DNA of 17,968 bases from Eubacteriales Family XIII. Incertae Sedis bacterium (GTDB lineage Bacteria; Bacillota; Clostridia; Peptostreptococcales; Anaerovoracaceae). Of this stretch, positions 17,156 through 17,968 are shown in pieces (within the stretch, counting starts at the first letter, position 1; every line of letters starts with the position of its first letter). Position numbers and translations under genes: made by a program. Where the stretch lies: the NCBI GenBank assembly GCA_031269205.1, contig JAISZM010000116.1, positions 1 through 17,968 on the forward strand, in the 5' to 3' direction. The notes beneath the pieces are model-generated. The model did not search any database. It was not told the origin of the DNA and worked only from the letters and a program-made list of their open reading frames with translations.

Positions 17156-17968
17156 ATGAACGATGTTTACGGCAGAGCGTACGACAGGAAGATGGTCGGT
17201 AAGCGACGTTTGCTTATCGTCATCATCATCGTGTGCTCCGCGGTCTTCGCGGTCAGCGCCTTCATGCTCATTCAATACTACCGGGCGAACTACGAGGCGG
17301 AGAGCGTGTTCGACGAGCTGCGGATGCTCGACGGCGACGGCGAGCCGGGGTTTGAGGATCCTGATCTGTACGCGAAGCGGCGGGCGCATTATCTCGACCT
17401 GCTCGCGCGCAATTACGATCTCGTCGGCTGGCTGAAGATATTCGACACGAACGTCGACTATCCCGTCATGCAGACGGTGGACGAGCGCGACTACTACCTG
17501 CACCGGGATTTCAACGAGGAATACAGCGCGGCCGGCGTGCTTTTCGCCTCGGACATCAGCGATATCTCAAAGCCGTCGGACGTGGTCATCGTCTTCGGCC
17601 ACATGATGAAGAGCGGATCGATGTTCGGCGGGCTGAAGAAGTACACGGACGAAGACTACCTGCGGGAGCACCGGATCGTGCGTTTCGACACGCTGGAGGA
17701 GGAGCGCTACTACGAGATATTCCTCGTGTTCATAGAGTCCGTCAACACGGACGAGCCGAGCGAGTTCCGCTATTACGACGCGTCCGATTTTGCCGACGAG
17801 GCGGAGTTTGACGAGTTCATGTCGCAGGCGCATGAGAAGGAGATGTTCGATACGGGCGTCACGGCCGCATACGGCGACGAGATACTCGCGCTCTCGACCT
17901 GCGAGTACACGCGCAAGGACGGGCGCCTCGTGTTGCTCGCAAAGCGCCTTGCGCCCGAAGGAGATACG
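17156..17968 (+). CDS. Second class B sortase, 3' end outside window
   Basis: 271 residues are visible with no stop before the window edge. ATG 17150 is in frame two codons earlier and equally possible. A membrane segment (about 18-40) follows a basic N terminus. The core resembles class B sortases: LVGWLKIFDTNVDYPVMQ (89-106), His149 (FGHMMKSGSMF), Cys249 (LSTCEY) and Arg257 (GRLVLLAKR). The catalytic core seems complete, so only a short tail is likely missing. It is about 10 kb from the pilus operon and behind a terminator, so it is a separate unit, either a housekeeping anchoring sortase or the first gene of another surface-protein cluster. Confidence 0.88.
   Translation, partial: MNDVYGRAYDRKMVGKRRLLIVIIIVCSAVFAVSAFMLIQYYRANYEAESVFDELRMLDGDGEPGFEDPDLYAKRRAHYLDLLARNYDLVGWLKIFDTNVDYPVMQTVDERDYYLHRDFNEEYSAAGVLFASDISDISKPSDVVIVFGHMMKSGSMFGGLKKYTDEDYLREHRIVRFDTLEEERYYEIFLVFIESVNTDEPSEFRYYDASDFADEAEFDEFMSQAHEKEMFDTGVTAAYGDEILALSTCEYTRKDGRLVLLAKRLAPEGDT

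Overview
The window is a GC-rich (about 60% by eye) Gram-positive chromosome segment with every recognised gene on the + strand. Sortases, sortase-anchored pilin-like proteins, strong Shine-Dalgarno sites and near-consensus TTGACA/TATAAT promoters point to a monoderm bacterium. Frequent AUA and AGG codons despite the high GC argue for a high-GC Clostridia-like lineage rather than a typical actinobacterium, but the taxon cannot be fixed from this sequence.

Positions 1-7804 hold a sortase pilus operon: the 3' end of a very large modular adhesin or tip protein; a signal-peptidase-like protein that has lost both catalytic residues; a major pilin with two intramolecular-isopeptide domains and a VTPTG sorting signal; a class B sortase with an extra C-terminal membrane anchor; and a Pro-rich, membrane-embedded basal pilin. 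The order adhesin - SipA-like - major pilin - class B sortase - Pro-rich base protein matches that of the Streptococcus pyogenes FCT pilus locus (cpa-sipA-fctA-srtC1-fctB), though the adhesin and base architectures differ. Two of the junctions overlap. A 291-nt structured gap precedes the major pilin.

Positions 7805-15838 are a nitrogen-assimilation block: an ammonium transporter (amt) and a PII protein (glnK) behind a strong promoter, then both glutamate synthase subunits (gltB, gltD) behind a second strong promoter. Ammonium enters through Amt, PII gates it, and GltBD makes glutamate from glutamine and 2-oxoglutarate. The gltB promoter lies so close to the start codon that the mRNA may be leaderless. 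A long hairpin, supported on the + strand by G-U pairs, separates the two transcription units.

Positions 15839-17122 hold cysK (cysteine synthase) with its own promoter, a roughly 150-nt 5' leader and a clear intrinsic terminator. The window ends inside a second class B sortase gene that starts at 17156 or 17150.

The most interesting material is the pilus locus: a dead signal peptidase as probable assembly factor, unusual sorting signals, a base pilin that appears to have lost its isopeptide triad and carries PPVN and Gly-X-Asn repeats, and a duplicated translation-start region.
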